From NCBI GenBank assembly GCA_045596905.1, contig JAZODG010000004.1, positions 1 to 27,099 on the forward strand: DNA of 27,099 nucleotides. The letters run 5' to 3'. The notes beneath the pieces are model-generated. The model was not told the origin of the DNA. It worked only from the letters and a program-made list of their open reading frames with translations, and did not search any database. This DNA comes from RGIG1681 sp045596905. GTDB taxonomy: Bacteria > Bacillota > Clostridia > Christensenellales > UBA1242. Below, in pieces: positions 14,806 to 21,792 of the stretch (its first letter is position 1; each line of letters starts with the position of its first letter). The position numbers and the translations under genes are program-made.

Positions 14806-16239
14806 ATGAGCGAAAATAATAGTTTAAATATTTTATTTGTTAGCGCTGAATGCTTACCATTCTGCGCAAACGGTGGCGTATCAGATATGTGTTATGCCCT
14901 TTCAAAATATATAAGCAAACATGAAGAGCATGACGTTAGAGTTGTGCTTCCATATTACACACTTATTCCTGAAGAATATAAGTCAAAGTTCAAGCTTGCT
15001 GGCGAACGCACCGTTGAACTTACATGGCGAAAAGAATATTGTGGAATATATGAGTTCAAAAAAGACAACATAACTTATTACTTTATTGACAACAAACATT
15101 ATTTTGACAGAGAAAGAATGTTTGGTTATGACGATGATGTTGAAAGATTCATTTTCTTCAGCAAGGCCGTTCTTGATATGTTCCCAATCGTCAGCTTCTT
15201 CCCAGACATTATTCACACCAATGACTGGCAATCAAGCATGGTTTGCACATTCTTAAAAACTTTGGAATGGCAAAATCCAAAATATGAAAGAATGAAGACT
15301 GTTTTCAATGTTCACAACCTTATTTATCAAGGCAAAACAGACTTCTCAATCGTTCAAGATTTGCTTGGAATCGACAGCAGATTTTCATATCTTTTTGACT
15401 TTTATGGCGAAGCAAACATAACAAAAGCAAGTCTTCTCTGCACTGACGAAATTGTAACCGTTAGTGAAGGCTATATGGACGAAATTTTAAATACCGACAA
15501 AGGCTATGGTCTTCAAAACGTTCTTGAACAATGCAAGCATAAACTTTCAGGCATCACAAATGGTATCGACTATGAGTTTTATAACCCTGCAACCGACCCA
15601 ACAATCTATCAAAAATTTGATGAGACTTGCCTTGAAATGAGAGTCCAAAACAAACTCAAACTCCAAGAAGAACTTGGTCTTGAAGTGAACGCAGAAAAAC
15701 CACTCTTCTGTTTCATCGGTTTCATGGCTGGGCACAAGGGTTGGGATTTGCTTTCACAAGTCATTGAAAAATATGTTCAAGAAGGTTCTCAATTTGTTGC
15801 CGTCGGAAGAGTATCTGGCGAATATGACGAATATGCAAGAATCTTAAACGAAAAATATCCAAACAGTGTTAAAGTTGCTTTTGGATATGACGGTCACCTT
15901 GCAAAGAAACTTTATGCTTCATGCGACTTCTTATTTAATATTTCAAGCATTGAACCATGTGGCTTGTGTCCACTTATCGCAAACAAATATGGCTGTATGC
16001 CAATTGTTTATTACACCGGCGGCATCAAAGACAATGTTTCTGACTTTAAATACACAAACGGAAACGGATATGTTCTCAAAAGCTATGACACTGTTTCTCT
16101 TTGCGACCTTATTGACAGAGCCCTTCACGACTTTGAAAATAAAGAAAAAGTTAAAAACTATATCGTTTCAGGAATGCATCAAAAATTTGACGTTGCAGAA
16201 TGTGCACAAAAATATCTTGATTTGTATGAAGAAATGTAA
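14806..16239 (+). CDS. glgA: Glycogen/starch synthase (GT5), divergent at donor-binding residues
   Basis: The 477-aa GT-B glycosyltransferase extends alpha-1,4-glucan from ADP-glucose. It is recognisable by ILFVSAECLPF (9-19), HTNDWQSS (137-144), VFNVHNLIYQG (166-176), TVSEGYMDEI, ITNGIDYEFYNP, SIEPCGLCP (381-389, Glu383) and YYTGGIKDNV. Three usual donor-site positions are altered: the N-terminal KxGGL motif reads ANGGV (Lys changed to Ala21), the SRLxxQKG motif reads GFMAGHKG (Arg changed to Phe306, Lys311 kept), and RxTGGL reads YYTGGI. It could therefore use another nucleotide sugar, or bind ADP-glucose differently. SD AGAGGA lies 5 nt before the ATG. It is second in the glgBA operon and ends at the terminator at 16243-16272. 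Confidence 0.93.
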   Translation: MSENNSLNILFVSAECLPFCANGGVSDMCYALSKYISKHEEHDVRVVLPYYTLIPEEYKSKFKLAGERTVELTWRKEYCGIYEFKKDNITYYFIDNKHYFDRERMFGYDDDVERFIFFSKAVLDMFPIVSFFPDIIHTNDWQSSMVCTFLKTLEWQNPKYERMKTVFNVHNLIYQGKTDFSIVQDLLGIDSRFSYLFDFYGEANITKASLLCTDEIVTVSEGYMDEILNTDKGYGLQNVLEQCKHKLSGITNGIDYEFYNPATDPTIYQKFDETCLEMRVQNKLKLQEELGLEVNAEKPLFCFIGFMAGHKGWDLLSQVIEKYVQEGSQFVAVGRVSGEYDEYARILNEKYPNSVKVAFGYDGHLAKKLYASCDFLFNISSIEPCGLCPLIANKYGCMPIVYYTGGIKDNVSDFKYTNGNGYVLKSYDTVSLCDLIDRALHDFENKEKVKNYIVSGMHQKFDVAECAQKYLDLYEEM

Positions 16240-16242
16240 AAC

Positions 16243-16272
16243 AAAAACACCACGAAATCGTGGTGTTTTTTT
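16243..16272 (+). terminator. Bidirectional terminator between glgA and the S51 peptidase gene
   Basis: The stem ACACCACGA (16247-16255) pairs with TCGTGGTGT (16258-16266), extended by flanking A:T pairs, and has a T-run to 16272. The flanking As give a T-run on the minus strand too, so it can also end the convergent greA operon, whose last stop codon is at 16271-16273. Confidence 0.9.
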
Positions 16273-16960
16273 ATACCTTTCTAAAAGGAATATTTCTCCA
16301 GTCATAAGTGATTGTCTTTCTTGTATCGCCGTCAACAAAATAAACTTGATTGTTTCCGATTCTGATAAATTCGTCTTTTTTATATTTTTTCAAATCTTCA
16401 AGATATGCTGGATAACAATCAGTGTCAAGAGTCTTAAACACTTCGCCACCAAACATTTCTCTTTCATATTCACGTGCCATTCTATATTTTGTGCAGTGAA
16501 CAAATATAAGTTTTTCAATAAGGCCATAACCCAAAAGAGCGTCTTCTCCATATAATCTTTTCAAATTATATTCATATGGTTCAGCTTCCAAAGTCCACTC
16601 TGTGTCTGTTCCAACAATAATTGAACCAGCGCTGTTTCCAATATAAATAACGCCACTTAATATCAGCTCTTTAATTTTATCGTATTGATTATATTCTCTC
16701 AAATAATGCAAAAGTCTTGTTGTGTTTCCACCACGAGCAAAAATAACGTCTATATTTTTGTCAAACTTATAGTCTTTATCAATAAACTCAACATTCAATC
16801 CAAGATTTTTGAGAACAACTGCAGCAGAAGATTCTTCTTCAAATTCATCATCTTGTGCGTATCCCACAAAAAGACATGTTTTGCCATTCAAATCTTCACC
16901 AAATCTGTTTAAATATCTGTGTCCTACTCCTGAAAAATCAGAACATAATAATAGTCTCAT
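16271..16960 (-). CDS. Peptidase S51 (dipeptidase E / cyanophycinase-like) family protein
   Basis: The 229-aa protein of the type 1 glutamine-amidotransferase-like fold has the S51 nucleophile elbow GNSAGS (108-113, Ser110), a preceding ARGGNTTRLL (75-84) loop and a likely catalytic His155 in LIFVHCTKYR. Family members cleave Asp-containing dipeptides or related substrates in the cytoplasm; the specific substrate is not readable. There is no signal peptide. The start at 16960 has AAAGGGG 6 nt upstream. It lies 12 nt behind greA and is probably co-transcribed with it. This pairing is most likely operon economy rather than a functional link. Confidence 0.88.
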   Translation of the reverse strand: MRLLLCSDFSGVGHRYLNRFGEDLNGKTCLFVGYAQDDEFEEESSAAVVLKNLGLNVEFIDKDYKFDKNIDVIFARGGNTTRLLHYLREYNQYDKIKELILSGVIYIGNSAGSIIVGTDTEWTLEAEPYEYNLKRLYGEDALLGYGLIEKLIFVHCTKYRMAREYEREMFGGEVFKTLDTDCYPAYLEDLKKYKKDEFIRIGNNQVYFVDGDTRKTITYDWRNIPFRKV

Positions 16961-16972
16961 ATCTATCCCCTT

Positions 16973-17476
16973 TTAGTATCCATTAAGTGGAATACTTTCG
17001 TCATCGTCGCCTTTTGTGATTGATTTTATAACCACATAATAAAAGTTATCTTCGGTTATTTTAACAAGCACCCTATCCCCAACTTTATGACCCAAAACAG
17101 CCTTTCCAAATGGAGATTCTTTGCTGTATACGCTATTGTTTAAGTCAAGCCTTGTTGTGGTTGAAAGCCTAATAATTTCCGTTTCGTCGGTGTCTTCATA
17201 ATACACTTCAACCTTATCAAAAAGACCAACTTCGTCAGGCGCAGACTCCGTTGAAATAACTTTTGCCGTACGAATCATTTTTTGCAAAAATCTGATTCTG
17301 CTTTCGTTTCTACCAAAAGCCCTTCTTGCACTTCTGTACTCTGCGTTTTCAGACAAATCTCCAAGTGACCTGGCTTCCTTAACATCATCAGAAAGTTTTG
17401 GTCTGAGTTCATTTGCCCTATAAGCAATTTCTTCTTTCATTTTCTTTATATCAACAGCCGTAAGCTCATTATACAT
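16973..17476 (-). CDS. greA: Transcription elongation factor GreA/GreB family
   Basis: The 167-aa protein has an N-terminal antiparallel coiled coil with the tip motif ARSLGDLSENAEYRSARRAFG (35-55). Asp40 and Glu43 match the acidic tip residues that enter the RNA polymerase secondary channel and trigger RNA cleavage in backtracked complexes. The C-terminal FKBP-like domain contains FDKVEVYYEDTDETEIIRL and SPFGKAVLGHKVGDRVLV (typical 'SPLGkALlGkkvGD'). Length is normal for GreA. The start at 17476 has AAGGATTGGTGA upstream and a good promoter at 17504-17532. It is divergent from glnN. Confidence 0.95.
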   Translation of the reverse strand: MYNELTAVDIKKMKEEIAYRANELRPKLSDDVKEARSLGDLSENAEYRSARRAFGRNESRIRFLQKMIRTAKVISTESAPDEVGLFDKVEVYYEDTDETEIIRLSTTTRLDLNNSVYSKESPFGKAVLGHKVGDRVLVKITEDNFYYVVIKSITKGDDDESIPLNGY

Positions 17477-17503
17477 ATTTCACCAATCCTTATTTGCAGT
17501 CGT

Positions 17504-17532
17504 ATTATATCATAAAAATTTTCAAACCACAA
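17504..17532 (-). promoter_or_regulatory. SigA-type promoter of greA
   Basis: On the minus strand TTGTGG (17527-17532) is followed by a 17-bp spacer and a perfect TATAAT (17504-17509). The start near 17497 gives a leader of about 20 nt carrying the ribosome binding site. Confidence 0.75.
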
Positions 17533-17587
17533 TTAATTAACAAATGAATTGTCCCAGCATATAATTTATTAAGATTAATTTTTGCTG

Positions 17588-17616
17588 TTGACAAACAAAA
17601 AATAATGTGTAATAAT
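17588..17616 (+). promoter_or_regulatory. Promoter of the glnN leader
   Basis: TTGACA (17588-17593) is followed by a 17-bp spacer and AATAAT (17611-17616), with an upstream TG (TGTAATAAT); TAATAA at 17610-17615 with a 16-bp spacer is the alternative. The predicted start is about 17622-17624, exactly at the ATG of the leader peptide, so the transcript would have essentially no 5' UTR. Confidence 0.78.
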
Positions 17617-17622
17617 TTAAGT

Positions 17623-17673
17623 ATGAAAAAATTAAACGTTCAACAACAACAAAATAATTGGTGTTTATTGTAA
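17623..17673 (+). CDS. Gln-rich leader peptide of glnN (attenuation control peptide)
   Basis: The 16-codon ORF reads MKKLNVQQQQNNWCLL and stops with TAA at 17671-17673. Four consecutive CAA (Gln) codons at 17641-17652 are followed by two AAT (Asn) codons. It sits between a promoter and a terminator that precede glutamine synthetase. No Shine-Dalgarno precedes it, because the predicted transcription start falls on the ATG; translation would have to be leaderless. The peptide resembles amino-acid biosynthesis leader peptides, where a run of codons for the pathway product makes the ribosome stall when the charged tRNA is short. The coding segment is also arm 1 of the regulatory RNA fold. Its translation is inferred from layout. 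Confidence 0.7.
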   Translation: MKKLNVQQQQNNWCLL

Positions 17674-17739
17674 AGTAATCTTACAATTGTTTTTGTTGTT
17701 GAAAATTTTTATAAAATTTAAAGCCCAACCAAACCATTG
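17639..17739 (+). promoter_or_regulatory. Attenuator folds: 1:2 hairpin and alternative 2:3 antiterminator
   Basis: Arm 1 (17639-17660) covers the Gln codons. TTCAACAACAA (17639-17649) pairs perfectly with TTGTTGTTGAA (17693-17703), and AATTG (17656-17660) pairs with CAATT (17684-17688). Arm 2 (17684-17698) can instead pair with arm 3 (17726-17739): GTTG with CAAC, TTT with AAA, GT with AC, and CAA with TTG, about 12 pairs with two mismatches and one bulge. Arm 3 is the 5' half of the terminator, so the two structures exclude each other. A ribosome stalled on the CAA codons would hide arm 1 and favour 2:3, allowing read-through into glnN. Confidence 0.72.
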
Positions 17740-17755
17740 TTTGATTGGGCTTTTT
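17720..17755 (+). terminator. Conditional terminator in the glnN leader
   Basis: The stem 17720-17733 (AAAGCCCAACCAAA) pairs with 17740-17753 (TTTGATTGGGCTTT) with a single C:A mismatch, a 6-nt loop CCATTG and a T-run (17751-17755, then GTTTT). It lies about 11 nt upstream of the glnN ribosome binding site and downstream of the only visible promoter, so it must be bypassed to express glnN. Confidence 0.9.
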
Positions 17756-17779
17756 GTTTTACAGAAAAAGGAGTGAAAT

Positions 17780-19843
17780 ATGAAAAAAACAAACTTAATG
17801 AAAATTTTTGGAACATTTGTGTGTGATGACAAGACCCTCAAAAAGTTTATGCCACGAAAACATTTTAAAAACTATTTAAAAACAAAAGCTGCCGGTGGAG
17901 CATTATCAAAAGAAACTGCAAAAAATATCGCAAGTGCAATCAAAACATGGGCACTTTCTTTTGGCGCGACACACTACACCCACTGGTTCATGCCACTAAA
18001 CGGCAAAACTGCTGAAAAACAAGTGTCTTTTGTTGAACTTGGTTCAAATGGTCAAATCATTGAAAAATTATCCGAAAAAGAACTAATCAAGGGTGAAGCA
18101 GATGCTTCAAGTTTTCCTAATGGTGGCGAAAGAATGACCTTTGAAGCCCGTGGATATACCATTTGGGACTACACGTCTCCAGTGTTTATCAAAGAAGACT
18201 TCAACCACAATAGAGTGCTTTATATTCCAACTGCATTTTGTTCATATAACGGAGTCGCACTTGACGACAAAACCCCACTCCTTCGTGCCACTCAGTCACT
18301 TAATAATGAATGTTTAAGAATCTTAAAAATCTTGGGTTATAATGACGTAAAACGTATTAACTTTTTCACCGGAATCGAACAAGAGTATTTCTTAATTAAA
18401 GACGAACTTTTCAATAAGCGTTTAGATTTAAAAATGCTAAACCGAACTTTGCTTGGTGCAAAAACAATCAAGTCACAAGAATTATCTTCACATTATTTTG
18501 GAAGTCTTGACAACAGCATCAGTGCATTCATGAACGAAGTTGACGAAATATTGTGGAAAACAGGCGTTACAGCAAAACATCAACACAATGAAGTTGCTCC
18601 ATGCCAATACGAATTTGTTCCAATTTACACAGCAACAAATATTGCCTGCGACCAAAATCAACTCATAATGGAAACCCTTAGCAAGGTTGCAAAAAAGCAT
18701 GGCTACACAGCAATTTTTGAAGAAAAACCTTTTGCTGGGATAAACGGCAGTGGCAAGCACGCAAACTGGTCAATTGCCACCGACACAGGACTAAATTTGT
18801 TTGATGTCGGACTAGAAGATAAAGACTTATTTTTTACATTCTTTATTTCCATGATTTCTGCAATTGATAAATATAACAGCTTAATTAGAATTTCTGCATC
18901 TTCAAGAAATAACGATTTTAGACTTGGTGGCGACGAAGCCCCACCATCAGTAATTTCAGTTTTTGCAAGCGATTATATTCTTGACCTATACAAAAAACAC
19001 ATTTCAAAATCTGAAACAAAAGAAACAAAAAAATATATCGATATCGGTGTAAAAAGCATACCAAAAACAAAGAAAGATTTTTGTGATAGAAATCGAACCA
19101 GTCCATTCACATTCAATGGAAACCGTTTTGAGTTTAGAATGATTGGTTCAAGCCAATCAGTAACCTTCCCATCAACTTGCGTTTGCGTTGCACTTGCAAA
19201 TATCTTAAAAGAAATGGCCGACGAAATTGATTGTCACCCACATGAAAATAAAAAAGAAAAACTTTTAAAGTTAGTTAAGAAGAATTTTGACACACACAAA
19301 AAAATCATCTTTAATGGCAACGGATACTCTGATGAATGGCTCAACGAAGCCGAAAACAGAAAACTTCCAATCTTCAAAGATAGTTTAGAAGCATTTGAAA
19401 ACTTAAACACTCCTGAAACAATCAAAGCGTTCAAAAACACAAATGTCCTTTCAGAAAACGAAATCCTTTTGAGAAAATCAATATTAATAAATTCATATAT
19501 CGAAACCGTTATTTTAGAAGCAAAAACAATGTGCGAAATGTTCAATAAAACAATTTTTTCTAATCTTGAGTCATTTATTAATTCACTTTCAACAAGCCCA
19601 GCAGTTAAGAAACTTGCTTTAAATATTTCAAAAACAAGAGATGACTTAATAAAATTAATATCAAATTTATCTGGCTCAATAGATTCTATTGAATCATCTT
19701 CAAATCTTGATGAACACAAAGCAGAAATAACAACTCACATCATTCCACTGATGAAAGAGATTCGCTCAATCTATGACGAAATCGAAAAGGTCATTCCTGA
19801 AAGCTTTGAACCATTCCCAACCTACAACACAATTCTTTACTAA
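17780..19843 (+). CDS. glnN: Glutamine synthetase type III
   Basis: The 687-aa enzyme makes glutamine from glutamate, ammonia and ATP. The size and motifs are those of GSIII, not the ~450-aa GSI: THYTHWFMPLNG (64-75), SFPNGGERMTFEARGYTIWD (111-130), FFTGIEQEYFLI (195-206, metal-binding Glu), KHQHNEVAPCQYEF (266-279), FAGINGSGKHANWS (318-331, His327), RISASSRNNDFRLGGDEAPPS and NRTSPFTFNGNRFEFRM. A long C-terminal helical region ends near ESFEPFPTYN. The ATG at 17780 is 6 nt behind a strong AAAAAGGAG. Expression should be governed by the leader attenuator at 17623-17755. It is monocistronic, closed by a terminator at 19846-19871. Confidence 0.96.
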   Translation: MKKTNLMKIFGTFVCDDKTLKKFMPRKHFKNYLKTKAAGGALSKETAKNIASAIKTWALSFGATHYTHWFMPLNGKTAEKQVSFVELGSNGQIIEKLSEKELIKGEADASSFPNGGERMTFEARGYTIWDYTSPVFIKEDFNHNRVLYIPTAFCSYNGVALDDKTPLLRATQSLNNECLRILKILGYNDVKRINFFTGIEQEYFLIKDELFNKRLDLKMLNRTLLGAKTIKSQELSSHYFGSLDNSISAFMNEVDEILWKTGVTAKHQHNEVAPCQYEFVPIYTATNIACDQNQLIMETLSKVAKKHGYTAIFEEKPFAGINGSGKHANWSIATDTGLNLFDVGLEDKDLFFTFFISMISAIDKYNSLIRISASSRNNDFRLGGDEAPPSVISVFASDYILDLYKKHISKSETKETKKYIDIGVKSIPKTKKDFCDRNRTSPFTFNGNRFEFRMIGSSQSVTFPSTCVCVALANILKEMADEIDCHPHENKKEKLLKLVKKNFDTHKKIIFNGNGYSDEWLNEAENRKLPIFKDSLEAFENLNTPETIKAFKNTNVLSENEILLRKSILINSYIETVILEAKTMCEMFNKTIFSNLESFINSLSTSPAVKKLALNISKTRDDLIKLISNLSGSIDSIESSSNLDEHKAEITTHIIPLMKEIRSIYDEIEKVIPESFEPFPTYNTILY

Positions 19844-19845
19844 CA

Positions 19846-19871
19846 AAAAACGCAGGTCCCCCTGCGTTTTT
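19846..19871 (+). terminator. Bidirectional terminator after glnN
   Basis: A perfect 11-bp stem, AAAAACGCAGG (19846-19856) with CCTGCGTTTTT (19861-19871), has the loop TCCC. Terminal As and Ts provide a T-run on both strands, so it serves glnN and the convergent kinase gene that ends at 19882. Confidence 0.92.
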
Positions 19872-19881
19872 AATTATCAAA

Positions 19882-20982
19882 TTAATTTTTCTCTTTTCCT
19901 GTCATGCATTTTTGAACAATGCGTCTCATTTCATCTTGTTTTGAAATCATGTCTTGCGCAAGCTTCAACTGGCAGCGTGCTCTGTCAAGATTATGCTCTG
20001 GATAGTTGATTTTGAAATATCTATCTCCATCTAAATAATCAGTCAAAAATCTAACACCACATTCTGTTGTTATTGTTATTGCTCCAAGTGAAAGTGTTTC
20101 AATTTCTTGTGCTGTTAAACTATGTCCACAACCATCAACAAAACCTTTTGTGAATGCTTCAAATTTTCCAAGGTCAAGTTCAACTTTTGAGAGATCCTTT
20201 TCATCTTCTGTTGCAGTGTTTGCAATAAATCTTATTGCGTCACCAAAGTCAAACCCTGCTAAGCCCGGCATAACTGTGTCAAGGTCAATTACACATGCAT
20301 GTTTTTTTGTGTTTGTATCAAACAACACATTATTGCATTTAGTGTCATTATGCGTTACTCTTTGTGGCAAAATTCCATCAAGTTGCATTTGTGTCATTTT
20401 TGTAGCAGTGTCTCTAAGTGCCAAGAAATCTGCAATTGGCTCTACAACCAGTTCAACCCTTCCTGCAAAATTGTTATTAATTGCATTTTCAAAATTATTG
20501 AACCTATCAATGGTGTTGTGAAAGTTAGGAATAGTCTCATGGAGTGTTGCAGCTGGATAATCACTCAACATTTCTTGAAACTCTCCAAAAGCCAAACCTG
20601 TTTCATAAATAATGCTTTGGTTTTGTGTGATATCATATGTCTCAGTATTTGGAACAAATTCGTATATTCTAAAATATTCATCATCAACTTTTGTTATACC
20701 CTTTCCTTCCTGTGTTTTCAAGAACTTCAAGGTCTTTGATTTTGAAGATTTTTTCTTAGCAATAAAATCTGTAACGTTAATAATATTTTCCATCAACTCT
20801 TCTGGCTTTTTAAAAACATAATCATTAACTTTTTGAACAATATATGATTTCATGCTACCATTTTCGTCAACATCAACTTTAAATGTTGAGTTAATGTGTC
20901 CACTAGAAAGTATTGAAACCCCAACAATCTCTCCATTTATTCCAAATGTTTTACAAAGCTCATAAATTCCGTTATTTTCCAT
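19882..20982 (-). CDS. APH-fold phosphotransferase, similar to N-acetylhexosamine 1-kinases
   Basis: The 366-aa protein of the aminoglycoside phosphotransferase/choline-kinase fold has the Brenner-type catalytic motif THNDTKCNNVLFD (210-222, Asp213) and the metal-binding VIDLDTVMPGLAGFDFGDAIR (231-251). The 'HNDTKxNNVLFD ... DLDTVMPG' combination is typical of NahK-like kinases that phosphorylate N-acetylhexosamines at C1. An N-terminal lobe with SSGHINSTFKV (26-36) and YIVQKVN fits nucleotide binding. A sugar 1-kinase feeding sugar-nucleotide pools is therefore the best guess; another small-molecule kinase is possible. The start at 20982 has a strong GAAGGAGA. It is second gene after the HD hydrolase, 24 nt apart. 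Confidence 0.87.
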   Translation of the reverse strand: MENNGIYELCKTFGINGEIVGVSILSSGHINSTFKVDVDENGSMKSYIVQKVNDYVFKKPEELMENIINVTDFIAKKKSSKSKTLKFLKTQEGKGITKVDDEYFRIYEFVPNTETYDITQNQSIIYETGLAFGEFQEMLSDYPAATLHETIPNFHNTIDRFNNFENAINNNFAGRVELVVEPIADFLALRDTATKMTQMQLDGILPQRVTHNDTKCNNVLFDTNTKKHACVIDLDTVMPGLAGFDFGDAIRFIANTATEDEKDLSKVELDLGKFEAFTKGFVDGCGHSLTAQEIETLSLGAITITTECGVRFLTDYLDGDRYFKINYPEHNLDRARCQLKLAQDMISKQDEMRRIVQKCMTGKEKN

Positions 20983-21006
20983 ATCTTCTCCTTCTAGCCC
21001 ATTGTT

Positions 21007-21639
21007 TTACTTTGTTATTTTATTATTTTTTATATAGTTTGAAACAGACAAAAAATGTTCATCAAAATTAATTTTTCCTTGATCGAACTCAATCCACATC
21101 TCTGACCATGACTTATTTTCACTACGAAGTTTTTGCACTTGTTCATTTTTAATAGCAATATTACCTTCTTGATTATTTATATCAACCAAACCCTGTTCAT
21201 CATAAATTCTGCATTGAAGGTCACACTCAAGCTTATCGCAATAATAAGCAAACTTTGCTTCAGGAGTTTTTCTCTCATCAAACTCATAGATAATATTTTC
21301 TATCTCTTTTGCACCAGCAATTTTTGAAAAAATTTCTGACACTGCCCTGTGACCAATCTTTGCTTTTTCTTCTGCGCTTGTATGGAATAAAGTCAAATCA
21401 CCAATAACAATCTCTTCAGTTTCATGAACAGCAAGCATCGTTAAAACTTTCTTGATATCAATATCATATTCAAATTCTGACCACATTGCTATTGCAAGCA
21501 TCTGAGTTCCAAAAATATGTTCAGCAATGCTCTCTAGTCTATCCTTTTGAACACGCCACATTTTCCAACCTGTTCTCACTACATTTTTAAGCTCATTACA
21601 AAGCACATAAAACTCAACAACATTCTTCTGTTTATTCAT
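21007..21639 (-). CDS. HD-domain hydrolase (YfbR/HDDC2-like 5'-nucleotidase family)
   Basis: The 210-aa protein has SIAEHIFGTQMLAIAM (37-52, metal His41), LAVHETEEIVIGDLTLF (69-85) and FAYYCDKLECDLQCR (~128-142, likely Asp134). The layout matches YfbR/HDDC2 enzymes, which dephosphorylate deoxynucleoside 5'-monophosphates. However, the signature His-Asp doublet is His72-Glu73, an unusual substitution at a metal ligand. The opening FYVLCNELKNVVRTGW resembles the family's 'l.LK.l.R.GW' start. The protein is cytoplasmic. The start at 21639 has GAAGGG upstream and a promoter at 21672-21700. It is first gene of a two-gene operon with the kinase-like gene. Confidence 0.88.
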   Translation of the reverse strand: MNKQKNVVEFYVLCNELKNVVRTGWKMWRVQKDRLESIAEHIFGTQMLAIAMWSEFEYDIDIKKVLTMLAVHETEEIVIGDLTLFHTSAEEKAKIGHRAVSEIFSKIAGAKEIENIIYEFDERKTPEAKFAYYCDKLECDLQCRIYDEQGLVDINNQEGNIAIKNEQVQKLRSENKSWSEMWIEFDQGKINFDEHFLSVSNYIKNNKITK

Positions 21640-21671
21640 AAAACCCTTCTTATTATTTTCTTTACCCTTAT

Positions 21672-21700
21672 ATGATAATATAAACTTTAATTATTTTCAA
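21672..21700 (-). promoter_or_regulatory. SigA-type promoter of the HD hydrolase operon
   Basis: On the minus strand TTGAAA (21695-21700) is followed by a 17-bp spacer and TATCAT (21672-21677), each one base off consensus. It lies between the exopolysaccharide-operon terminator and the start at 21639. Confidence 0.65.
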
Positions 21701-21731
21701 TAATTAAATATAATTTTCTACCCCAACAACA

Positions 21732-21757
21732 AAAAACAAGGGTCACCCCTTGTTTTT
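21732..21757 (-). terminator. Terminator of the exopolysaccharide operon
   Basis: An 11-bp stem, 21732-21742 (AAAAACAAGGG) with 21747-21757 (CCCTTGTTTTT), has the loop TCAC and T-rich flanks. It lies about 35 nt downstream of the last glycosyltransferase stop (21793). Confidence 0.88.
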
Positions 21758-21792
21758 GTATCTAATAAGTAACTTTTTATTTCTGAGCCAAT

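Noticed and set aside
15866..16555. 229-codon open frame on the + strand across the end of glgA
   Set aside because: It crosses the glgA terminator and runs antisense to the S51 gene, with no SD and no recognisable domain.
17477..17640. GlnR-type operator upstream of glnN
   Set aside because: No TGTNAN7TNACA palindrome is visible, so control is better explained by the attenuator.
17641..17652. CAA trinucleotide run as a simple microsatellite
   Set aside because: It is only four units, lies in frame in a short ORF, and its complement recurs exactly in the hairpin arm, which fits a regulatory leader better.
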